Of a DNA stretch of 64,000 nucleotides, positions 1 through 8,535 are shown piece by piece (within the stretch, counting starts at the first letter, position 1; every line of letters starts with the position of its first letter). Below the pieces are notes generated by a model. That model was not told the origin of the DNA. It searched no databases and was given only the letters and a program-made list of their open reading frames with translations. The translations under genes were made by a program, and so were the position numbers. Source of the DNA: Pontitalea aquivivens (GTDB taxonomy: Bacteria; Pseudomonadota; Alphaproteobacteria; Rhodobacterales; Rhodobacteraceae); the NCBI RefSeq assembly GCF_046507575.1, contig NZ_JBKFEY010000012.1, positions 1 through 64,000 on the forward strand, written 5' to 3'.

Positions 1-187
1 GAAGCCCCGCAGCGATTCCCGAAAAACCACCGCAAAGGCCGGGGAATCGGCCCCTGCCCGCCTGTGCGAATGGGTTTGGCGATGCAGGACAGCCCCCAGG
101 TGCCCCGGTCTGCCCCGGGATTCCGCGCCCCAAATCTGTTGACGCGTTGATCCGATCGATCATCATCGGATCAGGGAGGACTTCATC
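1..187. other. Leading intergenic segment
   Basis: No convincing coding frame is seen. The last bases (AGGGAGG, about 9 nt before the ATG at 188) form the ribosome binding site of the next gene. The rest may be promoter or the tail of an upstream unit outside the window. Confidence 0.5.
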
Positions 188-511
188 ATGTGTCAGATCT
201 TTTCGGGTCAGGACCCGACCCGCTACGAATCGGTTACCCGCCGACTGCGCCTGAACGGCCAGTCGACAAGCATCCGTCTGGAACGGGCATTCTGGTTGAT
301 TCTCGACCAGATGGCCACCAGTGAAGGCACAACCACACCCGCCTTTCTGTCGCGGTTGCATTCCGAAGTGCTGGAGCAACATGGCGAGGCGACGAACTTC
401 ACATCCCTGCTGCGCTGTGCCTGCACCATCCATCTGGGCGAACTGGACAAGGTGCCACAGGTCGGGCGGCGCCCGCCGGTCCGGCCCGAGACCCGGGTCG
501 CGGCGGAATAG
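188..511 (+). CDS. Ribbon-helix-helix domain protein (RHH_4-like)
   Basis: A 107-residue protein beginning MCQIFSGQDP, the conserved opening of a small alphaproteobacterial family with a ribbon-helix-helix DNA-binding fold. The segment around residues 18-35 (RRLRLNGQSTSIRLERAFW) gives the beta strand and first helix, and a later segment (FTSLLRCACTIHL) is also family-typical. The start is fixed by a strong AGGGAGG Shine-Dalgarno sequence. Such proteins are assumed to be small transcriptional regulators; the target is unknown. It stands alone, about 175 nt before the dehydrogenase gene. The family is recognised by pattern, and the function is inferred from the fold only. Confidence 0.8.
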   Translation: MCQIFSGQDPTRYESVTRRLRLNGQSTSIRLERAFWLILDQMATSEGTTTPAFLSRLHSEVLEQHGEATNFTSLLRCACTIHLGELDKVPQVGRRPPVRPETRVAAE

Positions 512-687
512 CCCGAAAATGTGAATGTAGTATCGGGTTACTACCCCCTGCCGAAATTGGTCCGTTAGCCTTACCAAAACCCCGGATTTGAAGGGTTACG
601 GCGAAGTCTGACCATCGAGCTACCGCGCGTCGGGGAGGCGCGTGGCGGGCACCCGCCCGAAACGGACCAAACCAAGGGAGGAAAATC

Positions 688-1950
688 ATGAAAAGATCAG
701 CGATTATTGCCGGACTGTTCCTGTCCACCGCGCTCGGCACAGCCGCAAGCGCGCAGGACAATATGGAGAAACTGTCCAACATGCAGCGCACCGACGCCAC
801 TTTTACGGTAATCGACCAGACCGGCCCGACCGCCGAGGCGCTGGCGGCGATCGTGCCCCACATCAAGGTCCCCGATGGATTCGAGGCCAGCCTGTATGCA
901 ATCGTTCCCGATGCGCGTTCGATGGCGGTGGCGCCGCAGGGCACGGTTGTCTTCGTCGGCACCCGCAAGGACAAGGTCTGGTCTGTCGTCGACCGCGACC
1001 GCAACCGCGTGGCCGATCAGGTCATGGATTTCGCGCCCTCGGTCACCTTTGACATTCCCAACGGGCCCTGCTTCTCGAAGGACGGGTTCCTGTATATCGC
1101 CGAACGCAACCGCGTCCTGGTGTTCCCCGCGGCCGAATTCTTTTTTGAAGGGCCGGATCCGGCGGTGGGCACGGTCGTTGCCAAGGGCGAGCTGATCCCG
1201 GCAGACGAAGAAAGCTTCAACCACACGGCCCGGATCTGCCGCGTGGGGCCCGATGGCAAACTTTATATCTCGCTGGGTCAGCCGCATAACATTCAGCCCG
1301 CCGACAAGGTGGAACTTTATGACAAGATCGGCATCGGCGGGATCGTCCGCATGAACACCGACGGATCGGGGCGTGAGGTCTATACCCGCGGCATCCGCAA
1401 CTCGGTCGGGCACGATTTCAACCCGGCCAATGGTGATCTGTGGTTCACCGACAATCAGGTTGACGGCATGGGTGACGACATCCCCCCGGGCGAGCTGAAC
1501 CGCCAGACCGCCGCCGGCCAGCACTTTGGCTTCCCCTGGACGAATTCGCGCATCGAGATCCCCGATTTCAAGGGCGTTCCCCGCCCCGAAGGCGTTGAAT
1601 TCGTCGAACCGCAGGTGGAAATGCAGGCGCATGCCGCCGATCTTGGCATGAGCTTCTACAAGGGCAATTCCTTCCCCGAAGAATATCGCGGTGGCATCTT
1701 CTCGGCCCAGCACGGGTCGTGGAACCGCACCGTGCCGGTGGGCGCGCAGGTGATGTTCACCCGCCTGGATGAGGAAGGCAACGCCGCGGGCACCGAGGTC
1801 TTTGCCTCGGGCTGGCTGAATAAAGAGACCGGCGAATACCGCGGTCGGCCAATGGATATTGCCTTCCTGCCCGATGGCTCGATGCTGGTATCCGATGATT
1901 TCGCCGGCGCGATCTGGCGCATCGCCTATGTGGGAACACCTGCGCAATGA
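688..1950 (+). CDS. Sorbosone dehydrogenase family (PQQ-type beta-propeller) protein
   Basis: A 420-residue exported protein. Residues 1-22 form a signal peptide ending ASA-QDN. The mature part has the six-bladed beta-propeller features of the glucose/sorbosone dehydrogenase family: repeated GxLYI and GxLWFTDN-type blade motifs, an NRxG-like acidic loop and a C-terminal MLVSDD-AGAIWRI blade. Members oxidise sugars or aldehydes in the periplasm with PQQ and pass electrons to a c-type cytochrome. The next gene, overlapping by 4 nt, encodes just such a diheme cytochrome, so the pair is probably an enzyme with its electron acceptor. The start follows GGGAGG. Substrate and cofactor are inferred from the family. 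Confidence 0.85.
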   Translation: MKRSAIIAGLFLSTALGTAASAQDNMEKLSNMQRTDATFTVIDQTGPTAEALAAIVPHIKVPDGFEASLYAIVPDARSMAVAPQGTVVFVGTRKDKVWSVVDRDRNRVADQVMDFAPSVTFDIPNGPCFSKDGFLYIAERNRVLVFPAAEFFFEGPDPAVGTVVAKGELIPADEESFNHTARICRVGPDGKLYISLGQPHNIQPADKVELYDKIGIGGIVRMNTDGSGREVYTRGIRNSVGHDFNPANGDLWFTDNQVDGMGDDIPPGELNRQTAAGQHFGFPWTNSRIEIPDFKGVPRPEGVEFVEPQVEMQAHAADLGMSFYKGNSFPEEYRGGIFSAQHGSWNRTVPVGAQVMFTRLDEEGNAAGTEVFASGWLNKETGEYRGRPMDIAFLPDGSMLVSDDFAGAIWRIAYVGTPAQ

Positions 1951-2579
1951 GATTGATTGCGGTTCTGGCTCTCGGCGGGGTTATCCTCGCCGGGGGCGTC
2001 CCTGCCGATGCGGCAGGCACATCGGATGCGGAAAAACCGGCATCTTTGTCGGACCCGGTTGTGGAAGCCACGGGCGACCGGGCAGCGGGCCGGATTCTGG
2101 CCGGCCAATGCCGCACCTGTCATGGCCTGGATGGCATGGCGCAGATCCCCATCGCCCCCCATATCGGTGGCGAGCCGGTGGACTATATCATCCATCAGCT
2201 GACAGCCTTCCGTGATGGCACGCGCGAACATGAGATGATGTCGATCGTCGCGCGGTCGCTGAGCGATCAGCAGATCCGTGATCTGGCGGCCTGGTATTCG
2301 GGGCATTCCGTCACCGTCGCCCCCCCCGCCGACCCCGCCGCGGCGCCAGAGGCCTGTCTGGCCTGCCACGGCACCGACGGACTTGCCCAGATCCCCGATG
2401 CACCCAATCTGGCAGGCGAGACAAACATCTACATCGACACCCAGCTGAAAGCCTTTCGCAGCGGCAAGCGTGTGCATGACATCATGACACCGATCGCCCA
2501 AGGCATGACCGACACCGACATCCGTGCCGTTGCGGATTGGTATTCCGCCATCAAGATCAGGATCGATCTGGCCGAGTAG
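1947..2579 (+). CDS. Diheme cytochrome c (c4-like)
   Basis: A 210-residue protein with an N-terminal export signal (about residues 1-22, ending ADAA) and two heme c sites, CRTCH near residue 54 and CLACH near residue 135. The two halves are homologous (xCHGxDGxAQIPxAPxxxGE followed by YIxxQLxAFRxGxRxH), as in the two-domain cytochrome c4 class. Its ATG overlaps the stop of the upstream sorbosone dehydrogenase (ATGA), showing translational coupling. The likely role is to take electrons from that dehydrogenase and deliver them to a terminal oxidase. Heme attachment is visible in the sequence; the partner assignment is inferred from context. Confidence 0.9.
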   Translation: MRLIAVLALGGVILAGGVPADAAGTSDAEKPASLSDPVVEATGDRAAGRILAGQCRTCHGLDGMAQIPIAPHIGGEPVDYIIHQLTAFRDGTREHEMMSIVARSLSDQQIRDLAAWYSGHSVTVAPPADPAAAPEACLACHGTDGLAQIPDAPNLAGETNIYIDTQLKAFRSGKRVHDIMTPIAQGMTDTDIRAVADWYSAIKIRIDLAE

Positions 2580-2749
2580 AGCCCGGCGAATGGCGGGTGT
2601 GACAGATGATGCGGGGCAGGCCCTCCATGCCGGGCCTGTCGCTCGACATTCGCCCCGATAACCTGACGCGCGGGGTGATCCATCTGGTTGCGGCGCGCTT
2701 TGCCGGCCATTTCGGCAATCTGGAACCGTTCGGCTGGGCGGTGACGCGC

Positions 2750-2777
2750 GCCCGGGCAGGACCCCGCCGGCCCGGGC
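2750..2777. terminator. GC-rich hairpin between convergent genes
   Basis: An 8-bp perfect inverted repeat (GCCCGGGC) with a 12-nt spacer lies in the 224-nt gap between the convergent cytochrome and dehydrogenase genes. There is no T-tract, so it may be only a weak or Rho-assisted terminator. Confidence 0.3.
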
Positions 2778-2803
2778 GTAACAGCAAAGGCATCAGGCCG
2801 TTG

Positions 2804-3685
2804 TCACAGCCCCGCCAGAATGCGGTCGGCACGCTGGACAAGATCACCCTCGCCCGGGCCAATCGCCATTTCGCCGATGCGCTGATGCCAGTCGGCCACT
2901 GCCGCGGTCACGGCACCTGAAAAGCCCAGATCCTGCAGCGTCGCGACCACCTCGCGCATCTCGGCGGCGCGACGAAGGCCGTGGCTCATCATGCGTTCAA
3001 GGTTGTAGGCGCTCTGCCGGGGCCAGTCGATTTCCGGGTTCGACCCCATCAGCGAGGCCAGAACCTGTGCCTCAACCCCGGCGCGGCGGGCGGCAAGAAA
3101 ACATTCCGCATGCAGTGCTTCGATACCCTTGACCATCACCGAGCGCAGCATCTTGACGCTGGACGCATCGCCCACCCCCATACCAGCAACCTGCACCGCC
3201 ATGCCCAGCGCCGCCAGCTGCGCCGCCGCCGTGTCGGCATGCGGCCCCGACAACAGCATCGGCGTGCGATGCAGGCGCGGATGCACAGGCGCCATGATGG
3301 CCGTATCCACATAGCGCCCGCCTGCGCGTTCAATGACCCCGGAAGCCGCGCGCTTGGTCTCGGGCGCGCAGGAATTGCCGTCAAACCACAGCGCGCCGGG
3401 TGCAAGATGGGGCGCACATTCATCGGCCGCGGCCCGCGCCTGATCGGCGGTCACAAGGCAGAATACATGGCTTGCGCCCGCAAGCGCCTGTTCCCGGCCG
3501 CCGCAAACCGTAACGCCCCGACCGGCACCGGCTTTGACCAGCGGATCATGCGCCCCGGCATACAGCGATTTCAGGTCAAACGCCGAAATCGCCCCCACAC
3601 CTTGCCCGTGCCACCCCTGGGCGAAGGCTTGCCCCGCCTCTCCAAATCCGATCAGCGCGATCTTCGGGCCCATTCCTGTCTGCAT
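2804..3685 (-). CDS. NAD(P)-dependent 3-hydroxyacid dehydrogenase-like protein (DUF1932)
   Basis: A 293-residue protein of the 6-phosphogluconate/3-hydroxyisobutyrate dehydrogenase superfamily. An N-terminal Rossmann domain opens IALIGFGEAGQAFAQG (GxGxxG type), and the FDGNSCAP segment matches the substrate-binding signature region. The C-terminal helical half (from about residue 190, SSVKMLRSVMVKGIEAL) matches the DUF1932 domain; its conserved Lys in SVKMLRS is the usual catalytic lysine position. A strong GGGAGG precedes the chosen ATG. It lies downstream of the lysine-catabolism genes on the same strand, separated by two small ORFs, and may belong to that unit. Substrate unknown; L-threonate-type acids are known for relatives. 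Confidence 0.8.
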   Translation of the reverse strand: MQTGMGPKIALIGFGEAGQAFAQGWHGQGVGAISAFDLKSLYAGAHDPLVKAGAGRGVTVCGGREQALAGASHVFCLVTADQARAAADECAPHLAPGALWFDGNSCAPETKRAASGVIERAGGRYVDTAIMAPVHPRLHRTPMLLSGPHADTAAAQLAALGMAVQVAGMGVGDASSVKMLRSVMVKGIEALHAECFLAARRAGVEAQVLASLMGSNPEIDWPRQSAYNLERMMSHGLRRAAEMREVVATLQDLGFSGAVTAAVADWHQRIGEMAIGPGEGDLVQRADRILAGL

Positions 3686-3757
3686 GATGCCACCTCCCTG
3701 CCTGTGACGGCAGGATCGCGCAAAGGTCCGCTGCGCCCAAGGCCCTATAGCCCGATC

Positions 3758-4105
3758 TTATGACCCCCGCCGGCTTTCTGAACCGAAGGACATCGTCCGC
3801 TTCATGCCCGAAGGTTCCCGCCATGCCGCAACATCCTGCGACCGGAATCTCCGGCTTGTCCCCGCCGCGCGAAACACCGCATGCCAGTCCGCCCCGGCAC
3901 GGGGCACCATCGCCCGTTCCGTGCAGTGCAGCATCAGGCGCAGCGATGCGGGCAGGTGCGTGGGTGACAGACGATCAAGGTGGCCGGCCAGCCATTCCTG
4001 TGGCAACTGCACGTCAACCTGCAAGCCAAGCTTGTCGCATTCGTCGCGGGTCGGCGGGACATCCACCTGACCGTCGCGCAGATGCGCAAGGTCATAGCCA
4101 GTCAT
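3758..4105 (-). CDS. Hypothetical protein (115 aa)
   Basis: A 115-residue frame in the minus-strand gene series. The N-terminal part reads like a real soluble protein (TRDECDKLGLQVDVQLPQEWL, then LSPTHLPASLRLMLHC), while the last 30 residues are arginine- and serine-rich and look less protein-like. The ATG lies 8 nt after the stop of the preceding small ORF. I do not recognise a family. It may be a genuine small protein with a degraded C-terminus or a remnant of a longer gene. Confidence 0.4.
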   Translation of the reverse strand: MTGYDLAHLRDGQVDVPPTRDECDKLGLQVDVQLPQEWLAGHLDRLSPTHLPASLRLMLHCTERAMVPRAGADWHAVFRAAGTSRRFRSQDVAAWREPSGMKRTMSFGSESRRGS

Positions 4106-4113
4106 GAACCGGT

Positions 4114-4317
4114 TCAGGCCGGATAGACCCGCGCGATCAGGGATTCAAGCCCGGCGGCATCGACAGGCTCTGACCAGTGGTCGGTTCCATCGGCCAGGAT
4201 CAATCGCAGCCCGCGCACATGCGCCGAGGTCTTGCCATAAATGCAGGTTCCCTGTCCGCAGGCAAGGTCGGGTCGGCGAGGCGCGGGGTCATGACAGCGT
4301 GGCGCAAATACGGGCAA
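4114..4317 (-). CDS. Hypothetical small protein (67 aa), overlaps aminotransferase end
   Basis: A 67-residue frame starting at a TTG inside the 3' end of the aminotransferase gene. The C-terminal half (GLRLILADGTDHWSEPVDAAGLESLIARVYPA, read in parts) looks like genuine protein, and two cysteines occur as CGQGTC. No family is recognised. A competing ATG that overlaps the aminotransferase stop leads only to a 30-codon frame. The start is uncertain and the true gene may begin elsewhere. Confidence 0.35.
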   Translation of the reverse strand: MPVFAPRCHDPAPRRPDLACGQGTCIYGKTSAHVRGLRLILADGTDHWSEPVDAAGLESLIARVYPA

Positions 4318-5506
4318 GGCGGGCCATTGCCTCGGTCAGTTCGGCCTCTGAGGTCGCGTAGGAAATGCGGAAGCACGGCGAAGCACCGAACGCCGCCCCC
4401 GGAACCATGGCGACATGCCCGGCCTCCAGAACCCAGGCGCAAAAGTCACGGTCGGTCTGCAGCACCCTGCCCTCTGGCGTTGTCCGCCCAAGCAGGCCAC
4501 CACATTCAGCAAAGACATAGAACGCCCCCTCGGGGCTGCGACAGCTGATGCCCGGGATCGCGTTCAGCGCCTCTACCACCAGATCGCGGCGTCGGCGGAA
4601 ACTGTCGCGCCGCTCGGCCAGAAAGTCCTGCGGGCCGTTCAGCGCCGCCACCGCCGCCGCCTGGCTGATCGACGACGGACAAGAGGTTGACTGGCTTTGC
4701 ACCACCCCCATCGCCCGGATCAGCGCCTCGGGGCCGCCACCATAGCCGATCCGCCAGCCGGTCATCGCATAAGCCTTGGAGACGCCGTTCACGGTCAGCG
4801 TGCGCCCCTTGAGCCGGGGCTCCAGCTGGGCGGGCGTGACAAAGCGGAAATGGTCGTAGACGATATGTTCATACATGTCATCCACCAGCAGCCAGACCTG
4901 CGGATGGCGCAACAGCACCTCGATCAGCGGTCTATAGTCGGCCTCGGAATAGGCCGCGCCGGTCGGGTTGGAGGGCGAGTTGAACAGCACCCAGCGCGTT
5001 CTGGGCGTGATCGCCGCCTCCAACTGGGCGGCAGTGATCCGAAAGCCGGTCGCGGGGCCACAAACCACCGGCACCGGAACGCCTCCGGCGATGCGGACGA
5101 TATCGGGATACGACGTCCAGCAGGGCATCGGGATGATGACCTCGTCACCATCGTTCAGCGAGGCCATCATCGCATTGTACAGGATCTGCTTGGCACCTGT
5201 CCCCACGGTGATTTCCTCAAGGGCATAGTCCAGCCGGTTCTCGCGCAGGAATTTGTCGCGGATCGCCGCCTTCAGCGCGGGCGTGCCGTCAAGCGCGGTA
5301 TATTTCGTCTCACCGCGGTCGATGGCGTCTTTCGCGGCCTCCCGGATCGGCGCTGGCGTATCGAAATCCGGTTCTCCGGCGCCAAGGATAATGACCGGCA
5401 GGCCCTGCCGCTTCATCGCATTTGCGCGGCCGGTGATCGCCAGGATCTCGGACACCTCAAGCGCGGCAATACGCTGCGCCGGGGTAAAGGCGGGCATGTC
5501 GGTCAT
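4289..5506 (-). CDS. Class I/II PLP-dependent aminotransferase (probable 2-aminoadipate transaminase)
   Basis: A 405-residue fold-type I aminotransferase of the aspartate aminotransferase group. Visible hallmarks are GAGEPDFDTP near residue 43, the NSPSNPTGAAY segment, the PLP lysine in NGVSKAYAMTGWRIGY (about residue 240) and the C-terminal FRISYA arginine that binds the substrate carboxylate. It lies 18 nt downstream of an ALDH7-type dehydrogenase and next to hglS, so the likely reaction is 2-aminoadipate plus 2-oxoglutarate giving 2-oxoadipate plus glutamate in lysine breakdown. The aminotransferase call is firm; the substrate is inferred from the neighbours. Confidence 0.88.
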   Translation of the reverse strand: MTDMPAFTPAQRIAALEVSEILAITGRANAMKRQGLPVIILGAGEPDFDTPAPIREAAKDAIDRGETKYTALDGTPALKAAIRDKFLRENRLDYALEEITVGTGAKQILYNAMMASLNDGDEVIIPMPCWTSYPDIVRIAGGVPVPVVCGPATGFRITAAQLEAAITPRTRWVLFNSPSNPTGAAYSEADYRPLIEVLLRHPQVWLLVDDMYEHIVYDHFRFVTPAQLEPRLKGRTLTVNGVSKAYAMTGWRIGYGGGPEALIRAMGVVQSQSTSCPSSISQAAAVAALNGPQDFLAERRDSFRRRRDLVVEALNAIPGISCRSPEGAFYVFAECGGLLGRTTPEGRVLQTDRDFCAWVLEAGHVAMVPGAAFGASPCFRISYATSEAELTEAMARLARICATLS

Positions 5507-5524
5507 TCCGGTCTCTCCCTGTAC

Positions 5525-7051
5525 TCAGTCGATGTCAAACACCACGCCCTGTGCCAGGGGCAGCGCGCGGGAATAGTTGATCGTGTTGGTCGCGCGCCGC
5601 ATGTAGGCCCGCCAGGCATCCGATCCGCTTTCGCGCCCGCCGCCTGTCTCTTTCTCACCCCCGAAGGCACCACCAATTTCCGCCCCGGACGTCCCGAGGT
5701 TCACGTTGGCGATGCCGCAATCAGACCCCGCCGCCGACAGGAACATTTCCATCTCACGCAGATCGGTGGTGAAGATCGAGGATGACAGCCCCGCCCCGAC
5801 GGCGTTGTGCAGGTCGATTACGGTATCGAAGTCGCGGTAGGTCATCACATACAGGATCGGAGCGAAGGTCTCTTCGAGGACCGGACCGACCTGGGTGGGC
5901 ATCTCGACCAGCGCGGGCCGGACATAGACCGCCGCTGCGGGTGCGACATCGTGCACCCGCTCGCCACCCGTCACGATTCCGCCAAGGCCACGGGCTTCCT
6001 CCAGCGCACGCTGCATCGCATCGTAGGCCGCTTCGTCAATCAACGGCCCGACCAGGGCCTGCGTGGTCAACGGGTTGCCGACGGTCACGCTTGACCAGGC
6101 CTTCTTCAGCCGCGGCAAGAACGCCTTGGCCACACTGTCATGCACGAACAGCCGCCGCATCGTGGTGCATCGCTGTCCCGCCGTGCCCATCGCACCGAAG
6201 GCAATCGCGCGCAGCGTCATGTCAAGATCAGCTGACGGGCAGACGATCCCGGCGTTGTTGCCGCCAAGTTCCAGAATCGTGCGGCCGAACCGGGCCGCGA
6301 CCTTCGGCCCGACAATCCGCCCCATCCGCGTCGAACCCGTTGCCGAGATCAGCGCCACCTTCGGGCTTTCGACCAGCACCGCGCCGATGTCGCCTGCCCC
6401 GATCAGCAGTTGCGCCAGCGTTTCTGGCGCATCCCCAAAGCGGGCAAGCGCGCGGGTGAAAATGGCCTGCGTCGCCAGCGCGGTCAGCGGCGTCTTTTCC
6501 GAGGGCTTCCAGATCACGGCATTGCCGCAAATCAGCGCAAGCGCCGCGTTCCAGGCCCAGACCGCAACCGGGAAATTGAACGCCGTGATGACACCGACCA
6601 CACCCAGCGGGTGCCAGGTTTCCATCATCCGGTGACCGGGGCGCTCGGTGGCAATGGTCAAGCCATACAACTGGCGCGACAGGCCGACGGCAAAGTCGCA
6701 GATGTCGATCATCTCCTGCACCTCGCCCAGACCTTCCGAGGGGATCTTGCCCGCCTCGATCGACACAAGCCGGCCCAGATCGGCCTTGGCGGCGCGCAGC
6801 TCCTCGCCCAGCAGGCGCACCAGTTCACCGCGGCGCGGGGCGGGAACCAGGCGCCAGACCTTGAAAGCCTGCTCTGCGGCATGGATGGCGGCTTGGGCAT
6901 CGGCGGGGGTTGCCATCGGCAGGCGGCCGGTTTCCTCGCCGGTGACCGGGGTGCGCGCGATCAGGCTGCCCCCGGTACGGGCGACGGCGGGCACGCCAAG
7001 CCGCTCCAGGATGGCGGCAGCTTCGGCGGCGATGGTTTGGGAAGCGGTCAT
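5525..7051 (-). CDS. amaB: L-2-aminoadipate-6-semialdehyde (P6C) dehydrogenase, ALDH7 family
   Basis: A protein of about 508 residues with the full NAD-dependent aldehyde dehydrogenase fold. It has the catalytic Glu in ELGGNNAGIV and the catalytic Cys in GTAGQRCTTMRR, both in the form typical of the antiquitin/ALDH7 branch, and HPLGVVGVITAFNFPVAVWAWN near residue 150. That branch oxidises 2-aminoadipate 6-semialdehyde (the open form of piperideine-6-carboxylate) to 2-aminoadipate. The ATG at 7051 is preferred over the one 6 nt upstream because AAAGGAA lies at proper spacing only for it. Its position between hglS and the aminotransferase gives three consecutive steps of lysine catabolism. Confidence 0.88.
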   Translation of the reverse strand: MTASQTIAAEAAAILERLGVPAVARTGGSLIARTPVTGEETGRLPMATPADAQAAIHAAEQAFKVWRLVPAPRRGELVRLLGEELRAAKADLGRLVSIEAGKIPSEGLGEVQEMIDICDFAVGLSRQLYGLTIATERPGHRMMETWHPLGVVGVITAFNFPVAVWAWNAALALICGNAVIWKPSEKTPLTALATQAIFTRALARFGDAPETLAQLLIGAGDIGAVLVESPKVALISATGSTRMGRIVGPKVAARFGRTILELGGNNAGIVCPSADLDMTLRAIAFGAMGTAGQRCTTMRRLFVHDSVAKAFLPRLKKAWSSVTVGNPLTTQALVGPLIDEAAYDAMQRALEEARGLGGIVTGGERVHDVAPAAAVYVRPALVEMPTQVGPVLEETFAPILYVMTYRDFDTVIDLHNAVGAGLSSSIFTTDLREMEMFLSAAGSDCGIANVNLGTSGAEIGGAFGGEKETGGGRESGSDAWRAYMRRATNTINYSRALPLAQGVVFDID

Positions 7052-7063
7052 TGTCATTTCCTT

Positions 7064-8434
7064 TCAGGCAAGGGCATCAAGACAGGCGCGCCGCGAAGCG
7101 GCCTCGATCCCGGCGTAATGGTCGAATTCGTTCAGGACGACGGCACCAAGATCGGCCTCGAACCGGCGCTGGTTGGGGCTGGCAGCAAAGTCCTGCTGCG
7201 CGTCATCGCCAAGATTGGACTGGAATATCCCAGCGGCCGACACCGGCAGGAAATCCTCGTAAACAATCGGATCGGCCTGGATCAGACCTTTGTCCAAGGC
7301 GTCTTGTGCCGTGACCGGGCCGCGCCAGGCCTTGCCTGCCTCGGTCAGCGACCAGGAAAAATAACCAAGACCTTCGTGACGGATCGTGTCCCAGTCATCG
7401 GGAAAGGCGGCAAAGGTCGTCCGCAGGGCCGCAAGATAGTCTGCGGTGTTCGACCCATCGGCGGCAGGGCGGACAAGGTTCCGGGCTTCCGTCAGCAATC
7501 TGTCATAGAGTGCACGCCCCTTCGGGGTAAGCGCGATGCCGCGCTGCTCGATTTCACCGAACCGGGCAGTGTGCTGGCCGGGGACCCAGGTCTCGCCGTC
7601 ACGGAACGCGACCGGCTCTTCAAGGGCCTTGAACGAGGTCTGGCGCAAAAGGATCGGGCAGCGCCGGGCGGGCGGCCCCTCGATCACGGCCTTGGGCACG
7701 ATGCCATGCGCGGGCATTCGGTCCTGCACCATGTCAATGTCCAGCGTGCGCGGGGTCAGATGGTTGATATGCGGCCCACGGAAACAAACGACATCGGCAA
7801 TCAGGCGGTGCGCGTCGTGCAGGCGGTGGTAAAGATCCGCGGACACACTGGCGCGATCATGCCAGCGGAACGTCTCCAGCACCTCGGCGACGAAGCGATC
7901 TGCGCCGGCGTCATCAAGGCCGCCCTCGACCTCTGCCTGCTCGACCAGGGCGATAGCGGCCGGCGTAAAGATCTGACGGGTTTCCAGCACGGCCTTGGCC
8001 TGGGCGCGAAGATCCACATCGGCAATCAGATCAAGGCGCAACAAGGAGGTGAAAACCCGGAACGGATTGCGACGGAGGCTTGCAGCCTCGACCGGGCGGA
8101 ATGCGGTCGAATGAACCGGCACATTGGCCTCGGACAAGTCATAATAGCCGACGGGGAACATGCCCATCACACCAAAGACCCGCCGCATCATCGCCAGTTC
8201 GGCAGCTGTGCCAAGGCGGATCGCGCCGTGACGCTCATCCGAAATGCGGGCCAGTTCGTCGGTTGCGACCAGCCGCGCGCGCAGGTGCGGATCGGCGGCG
8301 AGGGTTTGCGCATTCACGCTGGCGACAAGATCCATCAGCGTACCATAGGCCGGCACTTCGTCACGATACATAGCGGACATTGCCGCCGAGAACCGGGCGC
8401 GGATGGTATCGGCAGAGACTTTAGAATGTGGCAT
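7064..8434 (-). CDS. hglS: 2-oxoadipate dioxygenase/decarboxylase (HglS, DUF1338)
   Basis: A protein of about 456 residues matching the DUF1338/HglS family (YdcJ-like, VOC-related iron enzyme). Recognisable parts are the N-terminal FSAAMSAMYRDEVPAYGTLMDLV, the HINHLTPRTLDID segment that supplies a metal-binding His, FKALEEPVAF, and GEIEQRGIALTPKGRALYD. HglS converts 2-oxoadipate to D-2-hydroxyglutarate with O2 and releases CO2. Upstream ATG and TTG codons exist (8461, 8467), but family proteins begin close to the MPHSKVSADTIRARF segment. It is the first gene of the minus-strand lysine unit, opposite the divergent lysR gene. Confidence 0.88.
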   Translation of the reverse strand: MPHSKVSADTIRARFSAAMSAMYRDEVPAYGTLMDLVASVNAQTLAADPHLRARLVATDELARISDERHGAIRLGTAAELAMMRRVFGVMGMFPVGYYDLSEANVPVHSTAFRPVEAASLRRNPFRVFTSLLRLDLIADVDLRAQAKAVLETRQIFTPAAIALVEQAEVEGGLDDAGADRFVAEVLETFRWHDRASVSADLYHRLHDAHRLIADVVCFRGPHINHLTPRTLDIDMVQDRMPAHGIVPKAVIEGPPARRCPILLRQTSFKALEEPVAFRDGETWVPGQHTARFGEIEQRGIALTPKGRALYDRLLTEARNLVRPAADGSNTADYLAALRTTFAAFPDDWDTIRHEGLGYFSWSLTEAGKAWRGPVTAQDALDKGLIQADPIVYEDFLPVSAAGIFQSNLGDDAQQDFAASPNQRRFEADLGAVVLNEFDHYAGIEAASRRACLDALA

Positions 8435-8535
8435 GGCGTTTGGAATTTCCAAGAAGTTCATTTTCAAAACGCACCATATCGCTTGTTAAAGACCTAGTGT
8501 TGTGACAATTTCAAAGGGGTTTATGCGCTACGGGA

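Noticed and set aside
6410..8497. Very long plus-strand frame (695 codons) across amaB and hglS
   Set aside because: It is the antisense shadow of two recognised enzymes; codon bias at high GC creates such open frames.
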